Shown piece by piece: positions 25,701 through 38,435 of a stretch of DNA of 64,000 nucleotides. Position numbers and translations under genes: made by a program. The stretch lies in contig OZ234496.1 of assembly GCA_965153455.1 (NCBI GenBank), positions 2,976,001-3,040,000 of the forward strand, given 5' to 3'. This DNA is from Sphagnum compactum. Its lineage: Eukaryota > Bryophyta > Sphagnopsida > Sphagnales. How positions within the stretch are numbered: the stretch's first letter is position 1; the number at the start of each line of letters is the position of its first letter. The notes under the pieces are model-generated. The model was not told the DNA's origin and did not search any database. It saw nothing but the letters and a program-made list of their open reading frames with translations.

Positions 25701-28700
25701 ATGTCAGACGATGACATGTTGGCTGTGGAATCCAAAAGATGGACCATTGATTTCTGTTGGATGGAATAGTTCCCTGATCTCTCCAGTACCAGAGCTCCAC
25801 ATGTGGACTTTTTTCTTACTCATGTGGTTTTCTTTTCAGGCTATCCTTGTCCTGGTGCACGATCTTGGTCCTAACTGGGAACTTGTGAGCGATGTCTTGA
25901 GCTACAATTCACAGTTGAAGGTAATGCTCATGAGCTTTGTACATAGTTGCTATTGGAAAGGTTCCCATATTTGTTTTCTGTGGTTGGTCTGTTCAAGATG
26001 AGGTTACTCCAATAATGCTATGGTTGCAAAGGTGAACCACATCTGGCTATGAATTGGTACCAATAGGCAGGGAAATGGAGTGGACACAAAGTGTTCAGGC
26101 TTGAAAGAACTCTAAAGATTTAGATACATCTGTGCTGGGCAAGCCCAGCAGAAAGCTGGCTAGATTTGGTGGCCGATCCTGGCAGACCATGGGTCTTCCA
26201 TGAACTAGCACAAGAAAACCAGTTCCTCAGAACCACACATCTGGCTGATGTCCTGCTGGTAGGGCATTGCTGCAGGTTACTAGGATGCATGCTAACAAAA
26301 TTATGAGAGGCAGCAATTTTCACCCCATAAAGATGGTAGTTCAAGCAGCCATGTGTGCAGGTTCTACTTGTGCACAGACTATTTTTCTGAAGTCATGCTT
26401 TCAGCATCTATTCCAGTAGTAAGACAACCAGTTGGCACCCTGAGGTATCAGATGCAATCCATCTGGCTTGATGCAATTCAGCTTGCAGCTCATGCATCAA
26501 GCATTCTGTAAGTGGATTATTTGCCTTTTCTGTGGTGGCAAGACCTAGAAAGACCAAAAGTTTCCAGTAGAATGGTGACTTGAAAGTTGTTAATCCTCAG
26601 TCAAGTCTTCACTTTGAAAGAATCATGTGTTTCCAACAATGACCTCATCTCACACCTTGGAAAGTTAAGGGCTTCACCTTGGATTATCAGAACATTATCA
26701 GAAATTAGGAGGTCATTGGTAAAACAGGTGCACAATTTGTTTGGTTTGAATGAGGTTTCTGATAACAGTTATGGCTATGTCGCAATGCCTAACTTGCATA
26801 TGGACACTTCGGCATCCTGGCTGACAAATCATACCTAGCTTTTGTTTGGTCTGGCATTGTGCTGATGCATGCCTAAATTGTCTGGCATACAATTATCAGA
26901 TTGGTAGCTTGGCTCAACAGACTGATTATACTCTCTGCTGAAAATGGATTTTTTATGTGTTATTGGTATTGCTGTGAAATGTTATAACCAAGTCTGCAAC
27001 CAAGTAAACTATCTCTTTGGAGAGATGTGTTGTCCACCTTGTGTCATCCTTGTTGTCTCCACCCTGTTCTCTCATGCTTTTTGAACCTTAAAGGTCAATC
27101 ATATGTTGAAAATGGTGTTGCAGGGCATCTACCGGAAACCCAAACAGTGTAGAGAGCGGCACAAGTTTCTCTCTGAGCAACTTGGGACAGAAATTCAGGA
27201 GAATTCTGATGATTTGAGTCCATTCCAGCCATCGAATGCACAGTCCCCAGGAATCCCTAAGGTGTGTATCAACTGCCTTTATGGAGGAGAGTGCCATATG
27301 TACCCAATTTGGGACAGAGTTCCTTGATCCTCCAGTAAGGGTGGACATGTGGCCCTTTTTGTGGCTTCAACCATAGCAAGAAGTTGAAGGAGAGATAACA
27401 TGAAGTGTGCTTTCTGTCAATCTGATCTGTATTCACTTCTCTGCTATATACAAGGTTTCCATCCTCGTGGTGATATCCTCTCAATGTGTGGAGTTGATTG
27501 GTAACAGGGGAACAACACAAGGGCTCTGTTGCAACGAATACATGGGTCGGTGGAAGAGGACACCCTTAAAGTGCACCTGGAGCAAATTGTGCTCACCTGG
27601 GAGAAACTTTGTCCATGGAAACCAGTGAGGACTCCTATTATCTTCAGTCTGTTATTTGCTGTTCTATTGTGTGGTCATAAAATTATGTGTCATGTTGTGT
27701 CATGAGGCATCCTGGGTAGGTGTTTTCTTTTGTTCAGGGTTTAGTGTCTCATTTCAATTGTTGTGGAATCTTTTCACCTTGTGCAGACTGATACACGAGA
27801 GCAAAAGGGCCTCACTGCCCCACATCCATCTCATGGTATTGCCATTTCTCAGTTTTGTACTGGTGGTACCCCAAAGTAAGTCCTTCTAACATGCAGTGAA
27901 AATTCTCTTTATGCTTCCCTGTTTTTCAATGCGTAGTTTGAGTCACTGTCATGTGTCCATGTCAATTTGTGTTGAGGTGACGTGTGTGTGTTGTTTGATT
28001 CTCTTGTACATCTGAACTGAAATGAGGTCTTGGAATGTGTAAATTGAATGTCTAACCAGCAGTATGGTGTGGCAGCCCTTTGGACTTGTGTGACAGAGTG
28101 ACAGCCAATGGGGAGGTCCCATCTCATTCCTTTACGATGCAAGCTTCTCCACATGGTAATGGGCCTGGACTTCCAAGTGGAGGCTTACCTCCAGGCTCTT
28201 CAATGCGACCTCCTTCAGGTGGAATGCCACCAGGTTTGCAAGGATCAAATGGACCTCTTGGCCCAGCTGTGCCACCTTCCTCTGCTGCAATTAATGCTGC
28301 AGCTGCAAGGTGGCTACTACTACTGCCTCACCCCCTATGATAGATGGTGCATACAAATTCCACACTTCCCATTTTCAGTACATAACAACAAAGAGTTGCA
28401 AATAGCAGACCCTTTGTGCTCTGTCATCTTGTTCAAATGACATAAGCTGGTATTGGAGGGCAGATTTGCTTCTTTGGATACCACAGGTTTTTTTCCCTTC
28501 ATGAAATTTTGAAGGGAATGGCTGGTCTATTTTGTTTACTGGGCTTTCTGACCTGAATACCTTTCATTATCACGAAAAGGGGGAATATTCTCGTTATACT
28601 GTGATAAGAAATTACATGGCATCATATTGCTCTGTTGTGGCTTTGACTTAGTGCAATAGCTCTGGATCACCCATGTACATTTTGAGTTTCCACCAATTAC

Positions 28701-31700
28701 CAGTCATCAAGGGTTTCTCAATTACATGTTGTATTTTCTCCAATCCAGCTTGCCCGTAAGAAGTGATGATGCTCAGCAATTGTAGACCATCTGAGAGTGT
28801 TTTATTCTTCTTGTGCAGAGATGCACAGCGCTTCACTGCCATGCGTCTCTCTCCAGAAGAAACCAATCGACTGCGAATGGCAGCAACAGGTTCTCTAGGG
28901 GCCTATAATCGACGGCTTCAGCAGCAGGCAGTTTCAGTGACAACGGGTTTGCCTGTGATGGGTGGCCTGCCCCATCCCAATGACATCCCCTTGCTGTCAA
29001 CTAGCACCACTGAAGGAATGCTGGGTGGCCTAAACAGATCAATGTCATTGCCAAGACAGGGTTTGCCAGGCATGGGCTCAGCAGCAGTGACAAACATTGG
29101 ATCAGCTGCTCTTGGTACCATGCTGGCCCCAAGTGGTGTTAACATGGGGAGTCCTGGAAGTCTCCCTTCAGGCTCAGTTTCTGGACAGTTTATGGCACGG
29201 AACACAAGGGAATTGCAGCGGTTTCGGGTCAGCCCTTTCTCAGCACATTGGTGTAGTGTGTGTGTGTGTTTTAGCTCTGACAATAACAGACCCCTGAAAC
29301 TCAGCAGTTTCTACTCCTACAGTAGTAGTAGAAACTGGACAGGGCAGAGAAGCTTGTCGTAAGCTGATTCTGCTCTGGAACATCTCTTGCAGGTTAAATT
29401 CACTGTTCTCTAATTATTCTGTCCCCCTTGTAAGGGTTAAGTTCTCAGAGTTTTGTGCAAGGTTCAGAGCACATGAGCACCAGGACTCCCCTCTTCAGAA
29501 AACCTGGGGTCATTAGTGACATTTCCTGTTTGTGCTGATTCTCAGATGGGCCCAGAGGAGCAGCGGATACAGCTGATTCAACAATTACAACATCAAGCAT
29601 CACAGGGTGACACACAAGCTGCTGCTGCCCTGACTAGTCTGAGTAGTGAAATGGTCATGGCTTCTTCTCCACCCCCAAGCTTTTCACCCCACCAGCAGCA
29701 GCAGCAGCACCAGGCTCAACAACAACAAAATCAGCAGGTGCAAATTTCAGCTTGAATTGGACAGGGTTATTCTCAGACTGGGTTTGATGTTAAGAATTCC
29801 ATTGAAAGAGGCATGAACTTCACTATTGATGTGGGTATGACACCATATGGTAAGTTGCAAGTGTGACCCAATTCTAAGGGTTTATTTGTCTCTGCTCAAA
29901 CAGCAACAACTGCAGCTGCAAAACCATCAGACTCAGCAGCAGCAACAGGCCTGGCAATTGCAGGCACCCCATGTGAAAGAGCAGCAAAGGCAACAGCAAT
30001 TGCAGCAACAAAAAAGGCCACAGGGAGCTCTTCCTCAACCTCAGCTTCATTCTCCTAACTCTCTGCATCAGCAAATGCGTGGTCCTCATCAACCATATGT
30101 GCCAAGCTTGGGTTCACAACAGATGGGCGCACAGTCCCAGCATATCATTTCCCAGCAGTCCCTTACCCTCCAGAAACAGCTGGGTCAGCAGCAGCAGGTA
30201 GGAGGTCCTTTGCAGGTTCCACAGTCTTCTCTGCCTTCATCATCACTGCAATCAGCCCCAGTCTCTCCTGTGGGGTCTGGACCTTCATCTCTTACTAGTC
30301 AGCAGCAGCAGCCTCCTCCCCAACAAATGCCACAGATTACCGGGCCGGCTAAACCGGTGCAAGCAAAGCAGTTCCAGAAGCAGCAGCAGCAGCAGAATCA
30401 GCAGCAACAGGCTTCTCGCCTATCCAAAGGATTGAATCGTGGACCTATGATGATGCAGGGTCTTCCTCAATCTAACCATCTTCCTGGTAATGTGAGCCTT
30501 GGGAGTAATCAGATGCCTGGTGAGTTACCTGGCCAACTGGGGACAAATCCATTGCAGCAAGGGCAAAGGGTTCTTCAGCCACAAGGGCAGATGCAATCAG
30601 GGAAGCTACAAGCTTGGTCTCAGCAAACTAGCACTGGGCAGGTGCCTCAGTTGCAATGTCAAGGGTCTCAATTGCAAGGAGGAGCTCAATCACAAGTGCT
30701 AGCTTCTGCAGCTGTGCAACAGAAGGGACATCAGCAGCAGCAGGGGACCCAGGTGGTGGTGCCTAAGCAGCAACTGGCCATGTCATCACAGCAACAGGCA
30801 CAACTAGTCCCAACACCTCAGCAGTCCCCACCTCAGCAGCAGTCGACATTAGCTGCCCCAATTCAGCAAACACAGCTGCTGCCACCTGCTCCTGGGCAGC
30901 AGCAGCAGTCTCAGCAACGTTGGCCAATGCAACAGCAACAAGAACCTCCACCTCAAAGGTCAGTCTTGTTGAAACTTCCAAAGTGAGAAACTGGAAATGT
31001 GCAGGACATTTCTTGATAGGGCGCTCTACACGGTACCCTGCGATTCACATTTCCAAGGGTGCTGAGAAGGATTGCTCGTTTGCATATGTACAGGTTGCAA
31101 ACACGGCATTCAGTAACTGCAATAGGTATGCCTTTGCCAACACAGCTTGGTAAGGCAGTGATGCAGCAGCAGGGACAAGGAGTCTCTTCTGAGATGGCCT
31201 CTCAGCCTGGCACACCTACATACCACATTGGCACCACAAATAGCATAGGCACTGCAATCAGTATGGGTAGTCCTAGTCCACATATGATGTCTGTGTCGTC
31301 CGGTCTTAAGTCAAGCACAGTTGGAGTGCATTCATCACAGTGGAAGTCCAACCAAGCAGCCCCTCCTATTGCAGGTGGAATGTTTAACCTTACACGCACC
31401 AGCAGTCCAGGGCCAGCTCACATACCCTCCATGGTGAGCCCATTAGGAGTGCACATGCCATCATCCAATGGAAACACAGGAATGTCAATCCATGGTACCA
31501 GTGTGGGTGGCCTGCCACAGGCCCATGCTATAATGCAGGGTGCAGCAGGTCAGAAGTTTCCAGTGGGCCCAGGGCCCAATGGAAGGGGCATACCAGGGTC
31601 ACAACAGGGGGCTACTACTGGTCAATGGAGCCAGCAGGGTTCGATGGCTATGTCTACGGCTATGAACAACACAGTTGCTTCTCAAACATGGCCACCCATG

Positions 31701-32264
31701 CAGTCTTCTGGTATGCAATTGGGTTCAACAACGGGTTTGGCAACATCAGGCCCACTCAATGTGGCATACAATGGGGCTCCTGCAGCATGCCAAGGCCATT
31801 CTGCATCCTTACCAGGATCTGGACTCTTGTATAGTATGCAGGTATGAGGGTGAAGTTGCTGGAAGCATGTTAAAGACATGTGACTTTTAGATCTTCTAGC
31901 TTGTCTAGTCTTCTAAAGCTGGAATGTGAATGTGTTCACCTGAGGTGCAACCAAAAAACAATTTGCTGATGAAATCTTAAATTGACAACTTCAGGCCCGT
32001 ATTTCATTCTGCAGTCCTGTCAGCTGATAAGTCTAATTTTCTTGTTTTGTCCAGATCAAGGAATTGAAGTGACTCTGTTGATTTCTTTTGCTGCAGCCAC
32101 ACCAGCCACCACATTTTGGCAATGCTTCATCAACAGGTACTGTAGTTTCTCAAAGGCCAGCTTCTCCAGCCTCCAGTGGTCCAGACCCAGCTGCTATGTC
32201 AGCAATGGGCTCAACTTCACCCTGTGCAATGCCTGCCAGTGCTGGCTCATCATCTTCTTCCTAG
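16723..32264 (+). CDS. EAF1: EAF1/VID21-type chromatin scaffold (HSA-SANT), NuA4/SWR1 subunit
   Basis: Twenty-three coding exons join in one open frame: 16723-16814, 17165-17219, 17574-17671, 17960-19535, 19863-19988, 20871-21158, 21403-21594, 22475-22558, 23231-23938, 24104-24154, 24405-24606, 25052-25266, 25433-25492, 25840-25920, 27124-27261, 27508-27624, 27787-27875, 28076-28309, 28819-29227, 29546-29737, 29904-30958, 31094-31841 and 32097-32264. That is 6978 nt, 2325 aa from the Met at 16723. Plant EAF1 signatures in order: AAIEKAQAELR, VREERRRELEFLEK, the HSA domain (about residues 620-705; WDFVLEEMTWMANDFMQ), VSLFYVVSNGSMEVY, the SANT domain (about 1240-1300; WSSVEDQ, VHDLGPNWELVSD, CRERHKFL), then a Gln-rich tail (about 1606-2021) and a Ser/Gly/Met-rich C-terminus. 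EAF1 is the nuclear platform that joins the NuA4 acetyltransferase and, in yeast and plants, links to SWR1. The start is uncertain: the frame stays open upstream to a stop at 16507-16509 with no ATG, and VNAEPGSMG just before 16723 is conserved, so the real start probably lies in an upstream leader exon. The donors after 16814 (GTTCCC) and 29227 (GTCAGC) are weak. Confidence 0.9.
19863..21158 (+). other. HSA-domain coding exons of EAF1
   Basis: Exons 19863-19988 and 20871-21158 are both phase 0. They encode HWDFVLEEMTWMANDFMQ, then ESLWKRAAAAQTCRCIALQR and ending VNSFWRAVEGSL. In EAF1, INO80 and SWR1-type proteins the HSA segment is the helical platform for nuclear actin and actin-related proteins. 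The Trp spacing and the basic patch after the first helix are kept, which supports a functional gene. Confidence 0.85.
22559..23230. repeat. Intronic degenerate repeat inside EAF1
   Basis: The 672-bp intron carries three similar blocks. They begin CAGCTACTACGGGTGCATCA (about 22768), CAGCTACTCTGGGGGTTACA (about 22922) and TAGCTATTGTGGGGTTTGCT (about 23004), and the last two end in AGAGACCTGGTT- or CAGGGACCTGATG-like words. No A/B-box pair or poly-A tail of a SINE is convincing. This is probably an old insertion. Confidence 0.35.
25433..27261 (+). other. SANT/Myb-domain coding exons of EAF1
   Basis: Exons 25433-25492, 25840-25920 and 27124-27261 encode IPWSSVEDQ, AILVLVHDLGPNWELVSDVL and GIYRKPKQCRERHKFLSEQL. 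The three Myb-type helices and the first two aromatic anchor positions are visible. In NuA4 scaffolds the SANT domain contacts histone tails. The 1.2-kb intron 25921-27123 is the longest in the gene and shows no embedded gene. Confidence 0.85.
29546..30958 (+). other. Gln-rich tail exons of EAF1 with CAG/CAA tracts
   Basis: Exons 29546-29737 and 29904-30958 encode about 415 residues that are largely Gln, Pro and Leu, with many short Gln runs from mixed CAG and CAA codons (for example around 29692-29737, 30187-30197 and 30381-30410). The mixed codons argue against a single expanding microsatellite. Low-complexity Gln-rich tails are usual in plant EAF1 and are likely disordered interaction regions. 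Confidence 0.8.
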
Positions 32265-35057
32265 GAAAATTCAATGCGATTTTGTCACACCTTATGCTGT
32301 GCATGTAGTGTAATTTCCTATATATACAGACAGGCAAGTGAAGACAGGCAGCAGTAGCTGGGTTATTTTAGTCACAAGCAACTTCTATTCTTGAGAGGAG
32401 GTGAGACCAAAGGTCTTTAGGATGCCATAATGGTGCAGTATTGGCTGTTTTGTTTCTCCAACATGGTTTGACTCTTAACATTTAGTTGTCAGCTGGCTCA
32501 TGGAGGCCAATTTGTATAGTCTTCTGCACCATCTGTGTAATTTTCTTGGAGTCAGTGAATTGGAGCCAGGGAAGCTTGCTAGGCATTGCCCCCCATTGTA
32601 ACAAAAATTCTTGTCAACAAAGGGTTTTGATTCTGTGATTCAGTGACCTTGTGATTCTGGATGATCCTTGAAATTATGTGCACTTTCTACAGAGCAGCCA
32701 GATTTAGTTATGGATTTCAATGCACACAAGCAGTGTGCCACATGATGTGTTTGTTTCTAAGTGTGGCTCCCTTACACCACACTCTGTAGTGGTGAATGTT
32801 CCGAATTCAGACATACCTTAAACCCTAAACCTTACAACTTGACATTTCAATCAGTTCTTTAACAAAATGGGAAACCTTACGGATGGATGGTTAAATGGGT
32901 GTTCAAAATTCAGACTTACCCTTAACCTTATCACTTCAATCAGCTCATGAGTAGAAGCCAATTGGAATCCTTTTGGAAGGAATATGTTACCAAATTCATG
33001 GATAATTTTTCATATATATCCTCACTCACCAAATGCAGGTAGTGTCCAAAGGCTTCTCCCCTCTACCACCCCCCACAATCCAAAAAGAGATTTTTTGTCA
33101 CATTGGATGTAGGGAAGCAAGGTCAATCGTGTTGGTTTACCTGTCTTTTCAAAAATTTGATTCTAGATTTTTACCACTTTATAAACATATATCCTTCTGA
33201 TCGGATCACTGTGAAAAACTACTTGCTTTGTAGGCTTGCTCTCTAGACTTGCACTTTAGGCTTGTCAAATTGAAGATCCAAAAGAATGTCCTCACCTTAT
33301 ACTGATGTTGCAAAAGATGCATTCATGGATTGCTCTCAAAACTATGAAGGCAAGTGGAAGTCCTTCCATCAACAATGTGGCGTATCCATGCATGCAGCCA
33401 GTATGTCTTTCATCTTTGCACCATCATCCTAAGAGGTCTGGCAAAATCACACCTTTGACTTCAACCCTCTTTCAAACATGCACTATACATGTCAGATAAA
33501 AGTTGAAGAAAACTGGTCTCACAGAGAGTTTTCCAAATGTTATCATTTTTAAACATAAAGTTGTGAGACTTAATCAAGTGGGCAGAATGGCTTGTAACTG
33601 GGTTGAGTCTGTGATGTCGTTCTTGTTCAGCAGAGGGAGAAGACAGAAGAAGAAGAAGAAGAAGAAGACAACAACTGTTCATGGTTGGATTTGGAGAAGC
33701 CTGCGGTTATTGAAAACTATGAGAAAGTTGGGCACAGAGGAGCATGCACCAAAGTTGGAAGAACCACTTGACAATAGCAAAGACATAATGGAACTATGAT
33801 TTTCCACTGATCTCATAATATACACTTACAACACAATTCACTGCAGGAAGTTGGCAAATTCTAGGAAAGCTTAATTTCTTACTTGGGGTAAAGCATTTAA
33901 ACAAGCTTTCATGTCAATTGGTTATTCCCGGAGCTGCACTCCACCATTGCTGGTCTGAAACTCTTGGATTATCCCTCCTACTGCAGAAGACGTTTACCAG
34001 AGCATATCGGTTGGTTGGTATGTTGTTTCCAAAACAACGAGTCTCTCAACCCATATGTACTCGAGCACGCTCATGGTACTGGTGTGGCCAACACAGGACA
34101 TAAGCCTCTTTGTTCCTTCAGCCAAATCTCTGCATCTGATTTCCACCTCCAATTGTGCACAGTCCTCGTACTATCTGCCTCTGCTCTACCCTACAACTTA
34201 CTTAGCAGTCTACACTGAAAACACTTATTCTGTATTCATCTGCATATTGCAGGAACTAACTCTTATCAATGTTTTATACTGAGGACTAATCTGTCTGCAT
34301 TTACAGACTGCAAAATTCTACAGCCAAAGGCACAGGAGCAGAATGGAATCTCAAGCTGATGACCAGCAGAGGAAAGAAGTACACAGGTGACAGATTTTTC
34401 TCCTTTTGCTGAAAATGGAAACTCCACATGCCCTCCATTCATTTCAAGGAGCAGTCACTGTGTTTACGGTAATAGCAGTATAGGAGGGGAGTTCATATCT
34501 GGAGCAGCAAACCCTTGATGTCTCCTCTTATGCATCACTAGCAAGGAAACGATCTCTCATTTGTTGACAAGAGAAAGCCTCTGAGCAAAGTCATGATTTG
34601 GATTTGATAAGGCACTATCAAGAAATTGCTCAGTCATCTCATTAATACAGGAGAAATGATATATGTATCATAACCCACATCCTGAAGAACGCAAGTGTCA
34701 CTTGCAGATTTGATGCATTCTCTGGGGACACTTTTGTACAGCGAGACTTATGTTTGGCATTAAGAACATGTTTGGCACAGAAAGGGTTCTCACTCTTACT
34801 CATCATTTGTGTACATTGTCACTCTAACTCAAACTTGGAATCTTGAAGCGCCTTCTGGCAAAATTGCAACTGGATATACTCTAAATTTGGTACCAACTAC
34901 AAAGTGGGAGAACTAAAAACAACACTAGACTCAACTCAAATGATACAGAGAACTTAGGTGTTGGAACTACTTTAACTTGACCTTAAAAACATACATGAGA
35001 GCCATACCTGTGCTCATTTTGGATGATTTTATCCTTTTCCTTTTGGACCAGACCAGC
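32265..35057. other. Convergent intergenic region between EAF1 and APS, no gene seen
   Basis: Should contain the 3' UTRs of both convergent genes. A GAA microsatellite lies at 33640-33668. Frames in the range 33300-34300 are short, mostly without ATG, and show no family motifs. No RNA gene was recognised. Confidence 0.45.
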
Positions 35058-38000
35058 TCAAATAATTGTTCCATTGGGAATGACAGCATCCTTGATTATT
35101 GTCACAATGCCACTTTTAATGAAGTAGCCATCACTTTCCCTTGCTGCCTCCACAACATCATCTTTATTGACAATCTGCATGATGGGACATGCAAGTGTTA
35201 ACTCTCCTTCCAAAGTTACTTCACAAAGCTTGGAGCCAAAACACAGGGGGTCGTGGTTATTGGACAGAGTGAACCAACTAAGTCAACGCATGGTTAGTAC
35301 ATAGGTAGTCAAAACAGAAACTGAGCTAACCACCAGGGTTATCTAGGGAACTGGAACTGAATGGAAATTCTTTTCCTGTCTACCCATCATCCATCCCTCA
35401 TGGTGCACTTGTGGCTGTTGGTTCGCTCTGGCTGAGGCTATCATCAACTGATATGTAGAGCCATTTGGACATAGTGATCAAAATCTGTCCTAAATGGCAT
35501 ACTGTAAAACAATGTATCAAGGTTGACACAATTGAGACAATAGAAGGATGCAATGTACAAGAAGATTCCACATAATGCAGGACTCAACATGAGAGAGAAT
35601 GTGAGCATCAAGTACACTGTGATTGAGATCAGACCTTGACATTAGAGCCGATACGTGCATTCTTGTCAACTATGGCTCTCTTCACTACAGAGTTTTTGCC
35701 AATACCCATTGGAATTCCCCCCGTCAATAGCAACTCACCCCTGTGTTGATCTGTCTGGCAATTGCAGAAAGATTCAAAAGCATATCAGTATGGGACATCA
35801 TGCAGAGGAAAAGAGAATGCAAAAGGCTACAAGTGGCCATAAGCAAGCTCATCATCAAATATCCACTTCATATATATTTCCAAATTCACATGAGACAGGG
35901 TTCTCTCACCTCATAGTAATCAGCTCCCATAAGCAGTGCATCTTGGATCACAGCACCTTCAGCAACCCATGACCGCAGTCCTACCACCGAATGGTAGATT
36001 TTGCAATTCTATGCACCCAAATCAGAATATTTTCCTCAATGTTGGTGCAAAATGAATCGCAATAGTAATGAAAGGTGTATAAAAGAGAAATTGTTAGGAT
36101 CTTGGTACAAGGTAAACTGCTTTGAGGAGATGTTGTACAATAGGACTTAGTCATGTGATGGAGATAGTTGGAGCAAAATGAGCTAGAATAACAGCAAGGT
36201 GAACACAATCTTTGACCACAATTAAGGGTGTTACCTGAATAATACAACCTTCTCCAATAACACTATCCATCACATCAGCATCCAACATCTTTGATGGCGG
36301 CAGGAAGCGAGCTTGTGTGTAGATTGGGGCCGACCTATCATAGAAACTGCCTCACAACAGATTCCACATCAGCAACAGAAGGTACCCAGAGCAGAACACT
36401 CTAAACCAACATCCTTCTTCTTCCTCTCTTTCCCTCTGCTTGCAAATCTCACCTGAAGTCAGGTATTGGCTTCTTAGTAATTCCCAGGTTGGCATTGTAG
36501 AATGCCTCAATAGTCCCAATGTCCTCCCAGTAGCCATCATATAAGTATGCTTGCACCTGAATTTCCAACATATGACAGTAGTTAGACCCATTCCTGGAGG
36601 AGTTTGTCCTTGTAAAGCACTGTGCAAGCAATACATAATTCACATACCTTCATTCCAAGTTTTGTAGCACCAGGGATAACTTCACTTCCAAAGTCATTGG
36701 CATCAGGGAAGTCATCCCGGAGCAATGAAATCATAGCCTCCTTGCTCACCACATATATACCCATGCTAGCAATGTAGGGCATCTGTTTGGCCCTCTCTGC
36801 ATCCAACCCCAGTACCGTTGTGTCTACCTGTTCCCACAGAGTTTAAGGATCACAGATCAGTTCAGTATTCACTAAGGGTTTTTCAATTCATGATCCAAAA
36901 GATCAAGCATGCATCTAGAATCCAGGGCCCTTTGATATAAATATTCACATCTTTTACTCAGGACAACTAAACAATGTTCCTGTTCATGATCAATTTGCAA
37001 GACATCCACACCAATGGCAATGTCTGTACAAGGTTTTTAACAAAACTCTGGCTATCACACTGAATCGGGAGTTCAGTCAACAACCCAATCAAAGAGTTTT
37101 GAAGAGATGAACCTGCATTGCTTTAAGTGCATCTCCTTTTGGTTTCTCAGAAAACTCGACAATACGACCTTTCTCATTGATCTTCATCAACCCAAATGCA
37201 GTTGCCCGTGCTTCATCCATGGGCAGAGCTGCAACAGTAATATCAGCATTTGTCTCACGGTGAACTTGTATGAATTGTTGGTAATCCATACGGTATAAGT
37301 GATCACCAGCTAGCACGACATACTCAAGCACCTGAGCCTCCTCAAACAGCCAGAGATATTGCCTTACTGCATCTGCAGTCCCCTGAATCAACCCACCAAG
37401 GCAACTCCTTTAATTAGAAAACCCTCCTTGAGAGTGTAGAGAACCCCATTTTGGCAGGTGAATTGTCCACAGTTCGGAACAGTTGCAATTAGCATCAAAA
37501 CTCGAGCTGCTTAGTCAAACACCAAATTTGAAGAGACTATGACATGTATTACACCAGTGGATTCCAGATCAGTTGTGGGGGAAAAATGACAGCATGAAAA
37601 TGGAGACAGGCTCATACTTGAAACCAGTTGGGATTCTCCGGGCTTTGTTGTGCAGCCAAGACCTCAACAAAGCCTTCATTCTTGTAGCCTCCCATGTTGC
37701 TAGAATATGCACGTGACAGGTGACGATTCAACGATGCCGAGTTGAACTGAGTGAGTACGTAAATCTTGTTGATGTTACTGTTGATGCAGTTGCTGACAGG
37801 AATGTCGATGAGCCGGTAATTTGCCCCTAAGGGCACAGCCGGCTTTGCCCGCTTCTTTGTCAAGGGGTACAATCTTGTCCCTGCTCCACCTCCCAAAATA
37901 ATGCCGAGCACACTCTGCCAGTACCCCAACAACACTCTTGTGTTAGTCTTTTCTACATATCACTAACAGTAAGAGGCTTGATACAGCGAGGAGGATCTCT

Positions 38001-38435
38001 AAGGCAGATAATTCCGAAATTTTGGCAGTCTCATCTCTAGGAAAATTTGTTCGCAAAAGACTGGAAAGTGGACGGAGGGATGAGCGAAAGTAGTACTGCG
38101 TCAACGGATCTGCTTACCCGGCTAGCGTCGGGATCCAAGCAAGCGTCTCTAACGGTCTGAGAATCGGAGACAGCTCTTGGAGAGACCACGCCTCCAACGC
38201 TCCTCGAGCGTTGTTGGCCACTCACAGAAGAGATGGTTCTACATGTGACGACTCCTGTTCCTCTCAAAGAAGACGCTCGTGATCCCAGTTGCAGACAACC
38301 GCCTGTCACAAACGAGCCGCTTCCGGTAACCATGCTGCTGCTCCCACTGGAAGTCTGTCTCAGACTTGCGCACGAAGAAGATGCACAAGGCCTACTCCTC
38401 CACATTGCCGCTTTTGGTGCAAATGCAGACGCCAT
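35058..38435 (-). CDS. APS1: ADP-glucose pyrophosphorylase small subunit, plastidial
   Basis: Nine exons on minus: 38435-38118, 37914-37618, 37382-37113, 36827-36648, 36556-36453, 36346-36235, 36008-35910, 35754-35635 and 35174-35058, 1617 nt, 538 aa. It makes ADP-glucose from glucose-1-phosphate and ATP, the committed step of starch synthesis in the chloroplast stroma, as a heterotetramer with large subunits. Exon 1 encodes a Ser/Arg-rich transit peptide of about 85-95 residues, then CLDPDAS, where Cys99 corresponds to the redox-regulatory intersubunit cysteine. Next come [20 protein letters not shown] (nucleotide-binding loop), [47 protein letters not shown] and [20 protein letters not shown]. 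The C-terminal left-handed beta-helix ends [15 protein letters not shown]. The SPENPNWFQ and DHLYRMDY wording is small-subunit type, not large-subunit. All boundaries are GT-AG and the frame closes exactly. Confidence 0.97.

Noticed and set aside
26430-26460. GGTATCAGA word resembling a retrotransposon primer-binding site
   Set aside because: Isolated, inside an intron, with no LTR pair or coding remnant around it.
28061-28064. EAF1 acceptor CAG ending at 28062
   Set aside because: It breaks the frame; the CAG ending at 28075 restores it and gives the conserved PLD residues.
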